Counted from the stretch's first letter, positions 1 to 13,510 are shown. The stretch: 64,000 nt of DNA from Orientallactaga sibirica (GCA_036365145.1 JAEOAD010002231.1:3451501-3515500); one strand, 5' to 3'. Notes: generated by a model from the letters alone, not told the origin. Numbers and translations: made by a program.

Positions 1-64
1 CAAAATGAGTCTGTTCCCGTGTGCTATGTTGAAGGTATATAGTAGCTAAAATTTGTCAGTATAA

Positions 65-951
<887 letters not shown>

Positions 952-2400
952 TGCATACTGATCATATTCCCATTGGGTTATAATCTGACGTTTCCTCTCC
1001 TCTGCCTCCATTTCAGTGAGGGCCCTACTTAGTAGTATTCATTGGTGGGGAGTAGGTATCATGAATACACCACTCACTCTCTGTAGTGAGGACAGTGTCT
1101 CAGGATTCTTACTCCTATCCTGTGGCTCTTAAAATCTTCCCAATCCCTCTTCTATAATGTTCTTTGAACCTTGGAGGGTATATTTTAAGTCACCTTCAGT
1201 GTTGAGTTCTCAGCAGCTTCTGATTTTCTGCTTTAATGACTTTTGAGTCTCTTCAGTGTGTACTGCCATCTCACTGAAGGAGGTTCACAGGCTAGCAGTG
1301 ACAGCAGCACTCAGGTTTAATCTGCCACTTCCTTTGTAGTGTTTCCTGGCTCCTGGCACATGTGATAGAGATGACTTGTCCTATGATAGGCAGTCAGCTC
1401 TCTTGTCATATTGATGGGTCTTGGATCTCCATGGTACTTACTGCTATTTGTAAAAAGGCGATTCTCCAGCCAAGAGTGAGATCAGCATGGATCAAAGGGA
1501 ATAAACATAGACATTTAGAAAACTTTTTGATGGGCATAACTTCTTTCAGCCAAAGAACAGAGGAAGCTTCCCTCTAGGGTCTATGACCTTCCAAGCCATA
1601 AGCTTCTGACATGGTTCTCAGTACAAGATATAAGTTCCCTCTCACTGAGTGGACCACATATACAATCAAGAGAGCAGTTGATTATTCCCATAGCCTGTGA
1701 GCCACTATTGCACCAGTACTTACATCGTGCCTAACTGGTTGATTTATAGTTTACAGGATCCCCTGCTTGTTCACTCTGTTAGTGGCCTTTATCCCCCAGC
1801 AGTTTGCATAATGTTTTCAACACTATGAGAACAGCCAGCAGGGAGCTGGTTTCCATCTCAGTTCCAGTGTTATCTCTCAGTGTCCTATAATCACTACCTA
1901 GGGTGTCTTCAAATAGTCTTACTATTTAGATCTGATGGGTAACCAAGTGTTTTGGCAATGGCTTACAATGCTTTGTGAGTTTCATGGGCCTTCCTGACCA
2001 ATAGCTTACAGTGGGGGTTAAACCAATTTTGGCACTGGGATGTACCAGCAACGGCCTAGATGTAAAACTGTCTCTACCTCTGCAGACTGCTTCTGGCCTC
2101 CCTTTCTATCTATCTATCCATCCATCTATCTATCTGTCTATCTGTCATCTATCTATCTACCTATCTATCTCTATCTATATCTCTCTCGCTGAGTTATATC
2201 TTTTAATTATCTAACCTAGAGAAAGGTTTCTATGGTACTGATTCATGCCATCATTGGTTTTGTGTCACTTTCTCTACCATCCTTCCCTTACTCCAGTCTG
2301 TCCCCCAGACCTTTCTACTCCCTGTATTCTATCCCTCTTTTTGCCTGTCAAATATTCCCTGCTTCTCCTCTCTCCAAGCCTCAGTCTAACTACCCTACCT
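952..2400 (-). mobile_element. L1 3'-end fragment (3'UTR region), minus orientation
   Basis: This stretch is clearly similar along its length to 37025-38400 (for example the parts reading tgatgggtcttgg and cctgtcaa). It also matches in reverse the plus-strand element at 47526-49232. That third copy ends in a (aaataaa)n tail and carries L1-like sequence upstream, which sets the orientation. There is no intact ORF. A (TATC)n tract at about 2103-2185 lies inside it. Confidence 0.7.
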
Positions 2401-2415
2401 CAAAACATCAAAAAA

Positions 2416-2511
2416 AGGAAAGGAAAGGAAAGGAAGGAAGGAAGGAAGGAAGGAAGGAAGGAAGGAAGGAAGGAAGGAAGGAAGGAAAGAAAATCCATTT
2501 TTTAGAGAAAA

Positions 2512-2544
<33 letters not shown>

Positions 2545-2545
2545 A
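2416..2545. repeat. (GGAA)n followed by (TG)n(AG)n microsatellites
   Basis: A GGAA tetranucleotide run at about 2417-2489 is followed by short TG and GA runs to about 2545. The run abuts the tail of the reverse SINE that follows. ORFs across it are repeat artefacts. Confidence 0.9.
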
Positions 2546-2733
2546 TTGGTGTGCCAGGATATCAGCCACTGAAATCAAGCTCCAGATGCTTTCACCACCT
2601 AGTGGGCATGTGTGACCTTGCACCTACCTCACCTTTGTGCTTCTAGCTGACATGGGATCTGGAGAGAGAGCGAACATGGGTCCTTAGACTTCACAGGCAA
2701 GGGCCTTAACTGGTAAGCAATCTTTCCAGCCCT
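2526..2733 (-). mobile_element. tRNA-derived SINE (dipodoid B2-like), reverse
   Basis: Reverse copy of the SINE family whose 5' end reads gctggagagatggcttag. Here that appears as ...caatctttccagccc at the right end, with the tail on the left. Confidence 0.8.
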
Positions 2734-3182
2734 GCATAGTTTTTTTAATAATCAATGAAATTATCAAATATTATTTGCTTAGTATGAAGAATATTTTTTA
2801 AATCACAATGGTTCATACTAAAAATGACTGGTAAAGTCATATGCCATAAGAGCCAGTATGAAACAAGCATTAAAAGCTACCTCAAAAAGAACTCAGGCAG
2901 AAACTTGTATCCATCTGTGAAGGCCTCGCACCTGGTGTAGCACTGAGAATAGCACCCAAAAAGTATCCTTAGAAGGAGAAGGGTCCCTTGGCAGACTGCA
3001 GAACCCCAGAGGCTCTCCCATAGCTTCAGAGTTAGAAGATCAAGAAATAATTATCAATGATTACATTACTGATTTCACTCTCATCTGAGACCCTTCTCCA
3101 ATTAAGCCTTGGTGCAAAATAGTACTTACTACAATGCAGCAGAATCAGTAGTTAGAGCTATAAATACTCATGCTATCAAATA
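2734..3182. other. TBCK intron; nothing recognised
   Basis: Unique-looking intronic sequence without a recognisable repeat, exon or RNA gene. Confidence 0.4.
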
Positions 3183-3620
3183 TCCATTCATTCAACAAAT
3201 GTTTATTGATTGTCTGCCAGTCTCCCAAATTAAAGAGAACTCTTAGTGAACAAAAAGGCAGATTTCTTGCACCCATGACAGTGGTATTTTAATTGGAGAT
3301 ATAAACATTCATAAAATGATCTTGTGATCTTATGTGGCAATAAATGGTGTAAGTAAAAATAAGTAAGGTAAAAGATAGAGACTGTTAGAGTAGATGAGAT
3401 TTCTGCAGAGCCATTGAAGTGAAGAGGCAGGTTATAATGCAGAGAGACATTCTGAGCAGAACAAAGAGTGAGGTCAAAGACCTTGCTGTATAAACATGCT
3501 TGGCATTTTAGACCAGTAAGGAAACCAACTAAATAAAAGATGGAGTTGGGAAATCAAGTTACTGAAGCTGATAGAATTTATGGGAAAGTCAGAAATCTTT
3601 CTTTTATGATGTGGGAGTTA
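3183..3620. mobile_element. Old L2-like LINE fragment
   Basis: It begins with attcattcaacaaatgtttattgat and continues with text resembling the common L2 block (gaacaaaaaggcagatttcttgc; aaagagtgaggtcaaagaccttg). It is highly diverged, so limits and orientation are approximate. Confidence 0.5.
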
Positions 3621-4173
3621 GTAGCATACCCATACTTTCCCCAGTACCAATACTAATTTCTGAAAATTCACAATTAGAAATTTACCCTGTTGGCTTAAGA
3701 TATCTTAAGGAAGCTGAAAATTTTTATGGCAGTCATGATGTATCTTGTACTTGTTTTGGAACAAGTAACACTTCAAATGAGTAACTGAAATAAGTTAACT
3801 TCTAATAAAGCTGCCTTTAAAATCTTTCACCACCCTGCATAGTGCAGATCCTATGATATATGTCTGTTAATATTACTTTGACTAACTAAGACTTCAAGAC
3901 ATTCAGTAACTAGCCCAAGGCCAAATTAGTGGCAACTGGTAGAGTCAATTTCATGCTTCTGAACTCTATGCTATTCCAGGCACCTATTCAGTCTATACAT
4001 AGACAGACATAAACAGACTGAGAAGAGTGATTTAACCCAGATTAATGAGTAAATGAGAACAGCGTGGATGCCCCAAACTAAGTATTCAGTCAGAGCTATA
4101 CACATGCTTCATATCCTAGCTGCTAAAGCCTCATCCCAGCAGCAAAACAAATCCAGCTGTAAAATTCAAGCGA

Positions 4174-4393
4174 GGGCTGGAGAGATGTGTTTGCAGTAAA
4201 GGTGTTTGCCTGCAAAGCCAAAGGACTCAGGTTCAATTCCCCAGGACCCACATAAGCCAGATGCACAAGGTGGCATATGCATCTGGAGTTCCTTTGCAGC
4301 AGCTGGAGGCCCCCGGTGTGCCCATTCTTTCTCCATTTCTCTAGCTGCATCTCTGTCTTCAAATAAATAAACAAAATACAGAAAAAAAAAACT
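4174..4393 (+). mobile_element. tRNA-derived SINE, forward
   Basis: Starts gggctggagagatg, has the B-box-like ggttcaattcc and the family middle cataagccagatgcacaagg, and ends in an A-rich tail. It is the left partner in the SINE-mediated tandem duplication. Confidence 0.85.
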
Positions 4394-4620
4394 AAAAAAT
4401 TCAAAGGAAACTGAACTATTTTAAATGTTGAAAAGCAGTATTATACTTGGAAGAAGGAAGTATGAAAGAAATATCTTTTCCTTCTATAATGACTTATTTA
4501 ATAAAATTTCATCCATTCAGATTTGTCTATTAAATTTACCTTAAAGCTATCATGATAGTGTTTTAAAAGTAACTAAATAAAATATAAAAAGTAATTCAAT
4601 AAAACCCAGTGAAACCTGCA

Positions 4621-4800
4621 TAACACTTTTTTATTAAGTAGAAACTTTTCATGGACACATCATGTGTTGGTACCATCACTTCTTTCTTCTCTGCCACCAT
4701 TTGACTGAGTGTCCTCCTTAGTAGGATTGCTGCTATTCACTATGGGGTTGTGGGTTATGAGTTGTGAGAGCAGCAGTCAGTCATTGTGGCAGGGGGTTGG
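4621..4800 (-). mobile_element. L1 3'UTR fragment, minus (copy 1 of duplicated block)
   Basis: The text from ttttttattaagtagaaac through gtgtcctccttagtaggattg resembles the minus-strand L1 3' ends at 952 and 37025. It is repeated at about 6478-6655 in copy 2. Confidence 0.55.
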
Positions 4801-5000
4801 GAGAACAAGAAAACCTATATAATACTTTTAAAGTATTTTTGTATAGTAACTCAGTTCTCTTCAAGGTAAAACTTGCAAGAGTTCTGTGACTTTGCTAGTG
4901 TGCTCAAGAAGTGACTGAATATTTAATTTATATATTTTGAATTCATTTCATTTTTCCCTTGCACAAAATACAGTTCTATACAGAATAAGAAAATTCTGTA

Positions 5001-5272
5001 GGGCTGGAGAGATGGCTTAGCGGTTAAGGCGCCTGCCTCCTAAGCCTAAGAGCGCTGGTTCCAATCTCCAGTGGTTCCAATCTCCAGGTCCCATGTTTAG
5101 CCAGATGCAAAGTGACGCAAGGGCGCAATGCTGCACTTAGCCACAAGGGGGTGCACGCATCTGGATTTCATTCGCAGCAGCTGAGAGGCTGCTGGTGCAC
5201 CCATCTCTGTCTTCCTCTCCCTCTCTCTCTGTCTGTCTCTCTCTCCAAAAAAAAAAAAAAAAAGAAAAAGAA
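5001..5272 (+). mobile_element. tRNA-derived SINE, forward, with target-site duplication
   Basis: Complete element from gggctggagagatgg to a poly-A-rich tail. It is flanked by the 11-bp direct repeat AAAATTCTGTA (4990-5000 and 5273-5283). The 66-codon ORF across it is not a gene. Confidence 0.9.
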
Positions 5273-5354
5273 AAAATTCTGTAATACTTTTCCTTTTCTA
5301 AGTTATTCTTGAAATATTATTTATCTTTCCCTATACCATGTTTTAGTCTCTGTG

Positions 5355-5510
5355 TCTGTTTTGTTTTGGTTAAGGTCTTTGGTCCCCTAAGCTAGCCTCA
5401 GACTTGCTGTGTCACCCCAGACTCACTTCCAGCTGGCATCATAACCTGGGCTGGCCTGGAATTCAAGACATTACTGCCTCCACCTTTCCAGTGCCAGGAT
5501 TCTCTTGGCT
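5355..5510 (-). mobile_element. Degenerate B1-like SINE, reverse (copy 1)
   Basis: Segments such as cctgggctggcctggaattcaagac and tgccaggattctcttgg match a reversed, decayed B1. A near-identical copy is at about 7209-7363. Confidence 0.45.
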
Positions 5511-6032
5511 TTGTTTTCTAAGTCAGTTCAATGGGAAGACTTTCTCTAGCATAATTCTTATATCTTCATATAAGTGAAAATTTTCCTCAGTTGTGCTTTT
5601 CAAGGGAATGAACTTAAGAAGTGGGGTTTTATCCCATTTTCTTTACCTGTATAAAGTAACTCAAACAATTGTGAAACTGAGTGAGGTGATCTTATTCTTA
5701 CGCAAAATAAACTGCTGCCCACCAGTGAATTTCAGGGCTGGCCATACCACTCCCAGATCCTTCTCTTGATTGCTGTATGAAATTCTGCTAAATCTTCAAT
5801 TATTAATCCTGTGCCAGGAATAGTCCCAGTTGAAATACAAGTATCTTATGAAAAGTAATATCTTAATCCTCCATCCATATTTTGATTACAGGTAAAGAAA
5901 AGTGAGTTAGCAACCCAGCAGTCTTAGAGAATTATCCCTAAGTACAGGAGAAGAAAGGTGAAGCACATGAAGACAGATATCACCCATCTGGCAATAAAAT
6001 ATAATAACAAAATGTTAAAAAGAAGAAATACT

Positions 6033-6245
6033 GGGCTGAGAGATGGTTTAGCAGTTAAGGTGCTTGTCTGAGAAAACTAGGACCCAAGTTTGATTCCCCA
6101 GAAATACATAAGCCAGATGCACAAGGTGGCATATGCATCTCTGAGCCTTTGCAGCAGCTGGAGGCCCCCGTGTGCCCATTCTTTCTCCATTTCTCTAGCT
6201 GCATCTCTGTCTTCAAATAAATAAACAAAATACAGAAAAAAAAAA
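6033..6245 (+). mobile_element. Chimeric SINE at the duplication junction
   Basis: The 5' half (gggctgagagatggtttagc to gattccccag) matches the SINE at 7883-7983. The 3' half from cataagccagatgcac onward matches the SINE at 4174-4393. It is therefore the recombinant joint between the two duplicate copies. Confidence 0.9.
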
Positions 6246-6854
6246 CTAAAAATTCAAAGGAAACTGAACTATTTTAAATGTTGAAAAGCAGTATTATACT
6301 TGGAAGAAGGAAGTATGAAAGAAATATCTTTTCCTTCTATAATGACTTATTTAATAAAATTTCATCCATTCAGATTTGTCTATTAAATTTACCTTAAAGC
6401 TATCATGATAGTGTTTTAAAAGTAACTAAATAAAATATAAAAAGTAATTCAATAAAACCCAGTGAAACCTGCATAACACTTTTTTATTAAGTAGAAACTT
6501 TTCATGGACACATCATGTGTTGGTACCATCACTTCTTTCTTCTCTGCCACCATTTGACTGAGTGTCCTCCTTAGTAGGATTGCTGCTATTCACTATGGGG
6601 TTGTGGGTTATGAGTTGTGAGAGCAGCAGTCAGTCATTGTGGCAGGGGGGTTGGGAGAACAAGAAAACCTATATAATACTTTTAAAGTATTTTTGTATAG
6701 TAACTCAGTTCTCTTCAAGGTAAAACTTGCAAGAGTTCTGTGACTTTGCTAGTGTGCTCAAGAAGTGACTGAATATTTAATTTATATATTTTGAATTCAT
6801 TTCATTTTTCCCTTGCACAAAATACAGTTCTATACAGAATAAGAAAATTCTGTA

Positions 6855-7122
6855 GGGCTGGAGAGATGGCTTAGCGGTTAAGGCGCCTGCCTCCTAAGCC
6901 TAAGAACGCTGGTTCCAATCTCCAGCGGTTCCAATCTCCAGGTCCCATGTTTAGCCAGATGCAAAGTGACGCAAGGGCGCAATGCTGCACTTAGCCACAA
7001 GGGGGTGCACGCATCTGGATTTCATTCGCAGCAGCTGAGAGGCTGCTGGTGCACCCATCTCTGTCTTCCTCTCCCTCTCTCTCTGTCTGTCTCTCTCTCC
7101 AAAAAAAAAAAAAGAAAGAAAA
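6855..7122 (+). mobile_element. tRNA-derived SINE, forward (duplicate of 5001-5272)
   Basis: The same insertion as at 5001-5272 with the same flanks, carried by the tandem duplication. The A-rich tail is shorter here. Confidence 0.9.
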
Positions 7123-7882
7123 GAAAATTCTGTAATACTTTTCCTTTTCTAAGTTATTCTTGAAATATTATTTATCTTTCCCTATACCATGTTTTAGTCT
7201 CTGTGTCTGTTTTGTTTTGGTTAAGGTCTTTGGTCCCCTAAGCTAGCCTCAGACTTGCTGTGTCACCCCAGACTCACTTCCAGCTGGCATCATAACCTGG
7301 GCTGGCCTGGAATTCAAGACATTACTGCCTCCACCTTTCCAGTGCCAGGATTCTCTTGGCTTTGTTTTCTAAGTCAGTTCAATGGGAAGACTTTCTCTAG
7401 CATAATTCTTATATCTTCATATAAGTGAAAATTTTCCTCAGTTGTGCTTTTCAAGGGAATGAACTTAAGAAGTGGGGTTTTATCCCATTTTCTTTACCTG
7501 TATAAAGTAACTCAAACAATTGTGAAACTGAGTGAGGTGATCTTATTCTTACGCAAAATAAACTGCTGCCCACCAGTGAATTTCAGGGCTGGCCATACCA
7601 CTCCCAGATCCCTCTCTTGATTGCTGTATGAAATTCTGCTAAATCTTCAATTATTAATCCTGTGCCAGGAATAGTCCCAGTTGAAATACAAGTACCTTAT
7701 GAAATGTAATATCTTAATCCTCCATCCATATTTTGATTACAGGTAAAGAAAAGTGAGTTAGCAACCCAGCAGTCTTAGAGAATTATCCCTAAGTACAGGA
7801 GAAGAAAGGTGAAGCACATGAAGACAGATATCACCCATCTGGCAATAAAATATAATAACAAAATGTTAAAAGAAGAAATACT

Positions 7883-7983
7883 GGGCTGGAGAGATGGTTT
7901 AGCAGTTAAGGTGCTTGTCTGAGAAAACTAAGGACCCAAGTTTGATTCCCCAGAAGCCACATAAGCCAGATGCACAAGGTGGC
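7883..7983 (+). mobile_element. tRNA-derived SINE, 3'-truncated
   Basis: Only the 5' half of the element is present. It stops after gatgcacaaggtggc, where unique sequence (aaaattagaaag) resumes. It is the right partner of the duplication-forming exchange. Confidence 0.85.
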
Positions 7984-8212
7984 AAAATTAGAAAGTTTAA
8001 AAAAAGAAAAGAAGAAGAAAGACCATGTATACACCCTTAACATTAGTGCTAGAGGCTCAGGGAAACTAATCAGCAAAGTTTTTGATTAAATTATATTTTA
8101 TTTCTGCTTGTTTTATAAGAAAAAAATGAAAGGTAAAAATAAGTACAGATTCTTGAATATGTTATGGGGAATTTTGGAGAAACCAATAATTACTTATTGT
8201 AAAGAAGTCCTG

Positions 8213-8376
8213 TGCTGGAGAGATGGCTTAGTGGTTAAGCGCTTGCCTGTGAAGCCTAAGGACCCCAGTTCAAGGCTCAATTCTACAATACCCACGTAAG
8301 CCAGATGCACAAGGTGACATATGTATCTGGAGTTGGTTTGCAGTGGCTGGAGGCCCTGGTGCGCCCGTTCATGCAT

Positions 8377-8418
<42 letters not shown>

Positions 8419-8466
8419 TCTCTCACTCTCAAATAAATAAATAAATAAAAATAAACATTTTTTAAA
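8213..8466 (+). mobile_element. tRNA-derived SINE, forward
   Basis: From gctggagagatggcttag through a (TC)n run at about 8380-8425 to an aaataaataaa tail. The overlapping ORFs on both strands are SINE translation. Confidence 0.9.
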
Positions 8467-9362
8467 AAACAAGTCCTATAAAATATTTCTTATGTAGTGG
8501 CATAAACTTCATAATGTTGATGGTTTCAAGGGTAATATGCAGCCATAGTGTTGTTTTAATAGTTATAAGTATTTAAAATTTTAAATTTCCTGCAGTTCAT
8601 ATGGGTGACCTCAGTCATGTAAATGTGAGTCTAACTGATGTTATCTGTAAACAGAAATACTTTGAAGGAATGTAAATTTCTTGAAGTCAAGGCTGAGTTT
8701 TTGTAGATTTATTTCTAAAGAAAGCTTTTATCAAAAAAAAAAAAAAAGAACTTTGGATGCACAGATTTACATTTATTTTAAAAAAATCATTTAAACCCCA
8801 TTGTTTCTTTACTGCAACATGCTTACTCTTAGTGAATACTATTCTTATTATCACTGTATCTTTCAGAGTAACTTAGAGATACCTAAGATCAGAGCAGGAT
8901 AGATACTGATAAGGAGGTTCCACATGACTTTTAATCCCACTTCAGTTTTGATTTATCATACCTAAATGAAAATTTCCACCCAGTGGATTCCCATATGCAA
9001 ATAGATCTTCTATAATATGAGGTATATGATAGTCACTGCTGAGGAATGTCTCCACTGCCTAGATTAATAGTTATGTGGATTATATTAGCAATCAATACTA
9101 TTTCTTATTAAAGCCCCAGGCTCTAGCCAGTCAGTTTTGCTTATGGACTTGATTTGCTAGACAACAGAGTTAGATCAAAGATAAATGTATGTGTATCCTT
9201 CCTATAAGTTTAGAGTTTTAAGTGAAAGCCATCTGAGAATGTTCACTGTAAGACAGATTGCTGTCATGAGAATGAATAGATACTGTGAGAAAGAAAAATT
9301 TCACCACAATGGAAACATCTGAAGGACAAATAGTAGTAGTACTTGGACACAAAATATAAAAA
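8467..9362. other. TBCK intron; nothing recognised
   Basis: AT-rich unique-looking intron with an A-run near 8732-8747. No repeat family or exon is recognised. Confidence 0.4.
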
Positions 9363-9510
9363 TAGCTGTTGACACATGTCTGTAATTTTAGTACTTGGGA
9401 GGCCGAGTCAACAAGATCATAGGTTGAAGACATCCTGGGGTCACAGCAAGACTCAAAGGAAGAAGGAAGAGAGGGAGGGAAAGAGGAGGAAGGAAAGAGA
9501 AAAGAGAATG
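9363..9510 (+). mobile_element. Degenerate B1 with A/G-rich tail
   Basis: ctgtaattttagtacttggg followed by aggttgaagacatcctgggg resembles a decayed B1. A GA-rich tail to about 9510 explains the ORF at 9376-9582. Confidence 0.55.
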
Positions 9511-9796
9511 TTTTCAGACAGAAAATTAGAGGAACTAGGTAGAAAATATACTGACATCAGGACAGATTCTATTTGGAATTGAAGTAATTGGGTCTTACTT
9601 ATGAGAGTTGAACTGAGAGATCTGAGCTTTGTTCTCTAGACAGCCATGGAAGGTTTCTCAGCAGGAATCAAGCCACTTTATTTATAAATATATAATTACA
9701 AGATTATGTCTAAACTAGATTTCTAAGAAAAAGGGAGAGTTGTAGAAAACAGTGCCATATTCTGAGCTCAAGGTAATCAGTGTCTATAATAGGCAA

Positions 9797-9931
9797 TCAG
9801 GCGTGGTAGCTCATACCTTTAAATCCCAACATTCAGAAGACAAGGTTGGAGGAATGCCATGAGATTGAGGCGAGCCTGGGCTGCGGAGTAAGTTCCATAT
9901 CAACCTGGGCTAGAGTGAAATAGGCAATAGT
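9797..9931 (+). mobile_element. B1 SINE, forward
   Basis: Contains gcgtggtagctcatacc, aaatcccaacattcagaaga and gagcctgggctgcgg, the usual 7SL-derived B1 segments, moderately diverged. Confidence 0.8.
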
Positions 9932-11353
9932 ATAATAGAAGTGGGAAAATGAGATTTAATAGAGTAGTTGATTGTTATCTGGGGCCACTGAAGTAGTTAA
10001 ATTATGTTTTAGACTTGCATGATTGGAGAAATGGTGATACCAATTCAAATATTGTAACAGTAGAGTTAGTAAGGAAAATGATATATATCTAAACATTTTT
10101 ATTTTAGTGTCATTTATCTACATTAAGTCTGGTGAAACGATGGTTTTTGTTTCATTGTCCTTTTTAGTTATTTTTTTATATAAGCGCATAGCTTTCAATT
10201 GGTGTCCAGGTTTTATTACACAAATAAAATTATCACAGGAAACAAACTAACATAAAGGTATATATGCTTTCAGATTTATGAATACAGAAAAACCTTCATA
10301 TCTTGAAAACTTAGAACATAACACATACTGGCCATACTAGCTAGTGCTGGTCTGAGAAGCCAATCATTACAACACTGAATTTGCAATGCTTTTTCTTAAG
10401 TCTGTGTAAAAATATCTGTAGTACACACTTACATGCTCTTTGGTAGTATTTACCAAGTAAAATGTAAAATGTTCAGCTGAGTGTAATATACTTTTAGAGA
10501 GAGTTATAGCTTGCTGCAGGATAAGGTAAGATGTGAAGTTTAAGCTCAGCATGTGACAAAGAAAAGTCCAGTGTTTGCTAGACTGTATCCTATAATATAA
10601 TCAGAGGAGTAAGCAGCTCTCTTCAGACACCTGGCAAATAACTAGAGTAATGATTGATATTTTCTTAACTACAGATTAAGACTGTCTGTCCAAAATACTT
10701 CGGACTAGGAGTGTTTTCAATTTAGGTGTAGCATTTGCTTGTACATAATGAGATAGCTTGGGGTGGGAGTCACATCTAAACATGAAGTTTATTTACAGAT
10801 GCAGTTTGTACCCATAGCCTGGTATAGTTTTAATAATGTAAATATGAAACAAGGTTGATGTGAAATGTTCCACTTATGGTTTCATATCAGAATTTTAAGA
10901 TTTTGGGGCATTTCCAATTTTGGGGGCTAGGAATGCTCAAGCTGGATTATTGTACATCAGATTTCATTGTAATTTTCACTCATTTCTATCATTTTTTTAA
11001 ATTCCCTCAATATTTCATCAAAAATCCCAATTTCTTTAGAACACTGATATTGTCAGTTTCACTAAAACCAAACTGAAACTTGTGGTGGGCATTGTTGTAA
11101 TTACACTAACCAGATGTGTGATTGAGTCTAATCTGCACATGTGTTCTTTAGCTTATATTTCCCTCCTGATGCTAAACTGGGAATTCTCAAGCTTTAGCTT
11201 TTTTAATCCTTGACTATTGGGTAGTACATTTACAAATACCTGTGATTATGCTAACATGCAATGGATTTTTTAGATCTTAAGAGTGGATGAAGAAAATTTA
11301 GATTTTGGAGCTATAATCATTTCATTGCATTCCTAAATACTTTTCCTAATTAA
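9932..11353. other. TBCK intron; SINE-free, nothing recognised
   Basis: About 1.4 kb of AT-rich intron without a recognised repeat. ORFs at 10367-10552 (minus) and 10876-11076 (plus) are short, low-complexity and resemble no family known to me. Confidence 0.4.
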
Positions 11354-11684
11354 TGTGGTGCTTTGAATGTGAATGTATGCCCCCCACATAGTCTGGGATT
11401 TTTGATTAAGGTTAAGCTTCCTACTTAAGTCTCCAGCAGCCTACAGAAGGGGGTGAATCTTGTAGTCCAGCCCTAAGGTGTGGAAAGAACCAGTTTGAGC
11501 TCTGGCTGTTCATATTTCCTGGCTGTTGGTGGTGTCTCCTGCTGTGGATCTATGGAAGTGAGCCAGCTGCTTCTGCCATGATGATTCTTTCCCAGGATTA
11601 TGTAAGCCTGCAGTAAACCCTTTCCTCCCATAACCTGCTTCTAGCCATGTGTGTGTGCCAGCAATGCAAACAAAACTCAATACA
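11354..11684 (+). mobile_element. Probable ERVL/MaLR-type solo LTR
   Basis: It starts TGTGGTGCTTTGAATG, has a GC-richer middle (gtgagccagctgcttctgcc) and ends after an AATAAA-like cagtaaaccctttcctccc. It resembles 59575-59910 in arrangement. The family name was not determined. Confidence 0.5.
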
Positions 11685-12287
11685 TACTAAAATATATTTT
11701 GTTGGATTCATACCCAACACCGCCCTGTGTGAAGAACTTGTGCATCCCCCTCTTCCATTGCAGGAAATACAGTGAAATACAGCTAAAGTAGTCAGACCCT
11801 CAAGAGTTCATTCATCTCAGCATACTGGCTATCAGTTTCCTCTCCTGGCTAGGTTTAGTCCAGGTAATGCAAAGTCACCAAATGTCAGACACTGCCTTCT
11901 ATCCACTCTATTTCGAAAGGAACAAAAAGCACACAAAAATCTATTTGCCACTTTTTCAAATACAAAAATGTGCACTGTGATTTTTGAAGGTTTCAAAAAA
12001 TTGAAAATCTCTTCAGTCGCATACCTTTACACTATAATCTGATCACCACTACATGTTTAAAATGGCCAACAAAGTTTTGCCTCATCTTCTCTCAGTCACA
12101 TGAGAGTATTTATTATAAGCAGGGAAGCTTATATAATTAACAAGGATAAAAGATCCTCAAATAACTGAAATTACCTAACTCACTAAAACAAAAAGACTTC
12201 TGGTTAAAAATTTACTGATATGTAACTAGGCCCATTGCATTTTCCTGTGTTGTTTGCCAGTAATGTAGTTAAGAATGGAAGATGTAG

Positions 12288-12438
12288 CCTATCATAGTAG
12301 CACACACCTTTAATCCCAGCACTAGGGAGGCAGAGGCAGGGGCAGGATCACTGTGAGTTTGAGGCCAGCCTGAGACTACATGGTAACTTTCAGGTCAGCC
12401 TGGTCTAGAGCATGACCCTATGTCAATTAAAAAAAAGA
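12288..12438 (+). mobile_element. B1 SINE, forward
   Basis: cacacctttaatcccagcac, then aggccagcctgagactacat, then an A-rich tail. Confidence 0.85.
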
Positions 12439-13510
12439 AATAGAAGATATAGAGGTTTGACAACCCTGTGTGTAACAGTATCCCTGCTCACTCAGCCTTG
12501 TATGGTAGAAATTTCATAAAAAGAGTGTTCTTGGATGAGTGTTCTTAGAAGGTTTCCAGGGCTTTTTGATTGAACAGCACTAAGAATAGTAGCTCTGCTT
12601 TCCTTTATGTCTTTTCTTTCAAAGATAATGAAACATTAGAAATATTTTGTGTTCCACCTGCAACTTTCCTCTTCCCAAAGACTATATTGCTATCATATTT
12701 TAGCAAACATTTTGACATTTGATCAAGATTTTTTTTAAAGATCTAACCAGAAAGCATAACTAACATAATTCTGGGAAAACAACAAGTTTGTGACATACTT
12801 CTGTGAATAAAAGGCAGTTTGGACAAACATCTTCTTTAGAAGCACATAATAAAGAACACACAAGAAATGTTCCAGACATCATCTGTGATTTTAGGTAACA
12901 CTGTTGGATATTTATTACAGATGGTTACTTTTTAAAACCAGATGTTCACAAAGTTATCTTTTAAGTAAATTTTCTTCAAGAATAAGGGACTTCTGATTCC
13001 TAATAAATAGTTGAGGAATTCTGTTTGGGAGGCATTCAAATTTGATTTTATGTTTAAAAAGCTTAAATAGTTCCTAAGCATTATCTTTTGTTTCTAATTT
13101 TCTAGAGAGAGAATCAGATTGGCTCACCTTCCACATCCCCCATCCTGATAGCAATGGCATGTAGGCAAGGTTATCTAGTGCAATCACAATGGCAAAGCCT
13201 CACAGTTTGACCTAGGGCAGTAACTGGGACTTTTCCAAATAGGAAAGGGGAACAGGTGGGCAACATAAGCATACCTATGCAGCATTTGACTAAGATTGGT
13301 ATTGTTTTGCTGTTATAAAAACACTAGAAAGAAAAGATGTTCATAGTTGATAAGTACTGTTTGATAAACAGAAATTCTCTCCATCAGTTGATTCAGTCCT
13401 AACAGATATACATACATTTGCTGAGAATATATGAGTAGTTAGGGTCATAGTTTCTGTTATCATATATTTCCATTTTAAGGTATGTCCTTACTGAAAGTAA
13501 AAGTACTTTA
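12439..13510. other. TBCK intron; nothing recognised
   Basis: Unique-looking AT-rich intron of about 1.1 kb. No exon, RNA gene or repeat family is recognised. Confidence 0.4.

Larger units (their letters stand above)
4251..6130 (+). repeat. Tandem duplication, copy 1
   Basis: A block of about 1.86 kb is repeated directly at 6107-7983 with an offset of about 1854 bp and only roughly ten substitutions or single-base indels by eye, outside A-run length changes. It contains an L1 3' fragment, a complete SINE with target duplication, and an old B1-like element. All three recur in copy 2. Confidence 0.95.
6107..7983 (+). repeat. Tandem duplication, copy 2
   Basis: Direct repeat of 4251-6130, ending at the same SINE position (cataagccagatgcacaagg then tggc at 7983) where copy 1 crosses into the chimeric SINE. 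Differences seen include a G-run of six against five, agatccctc against agatccttc, and shorter A-runs. Confidence 0.95.

Noticed and set aside
2232..2623. ORFs of 71-98 codons
   Set aside because: Translation of the GGAA/TG/GA microsatellites and flanking L1 and SINE sequence.
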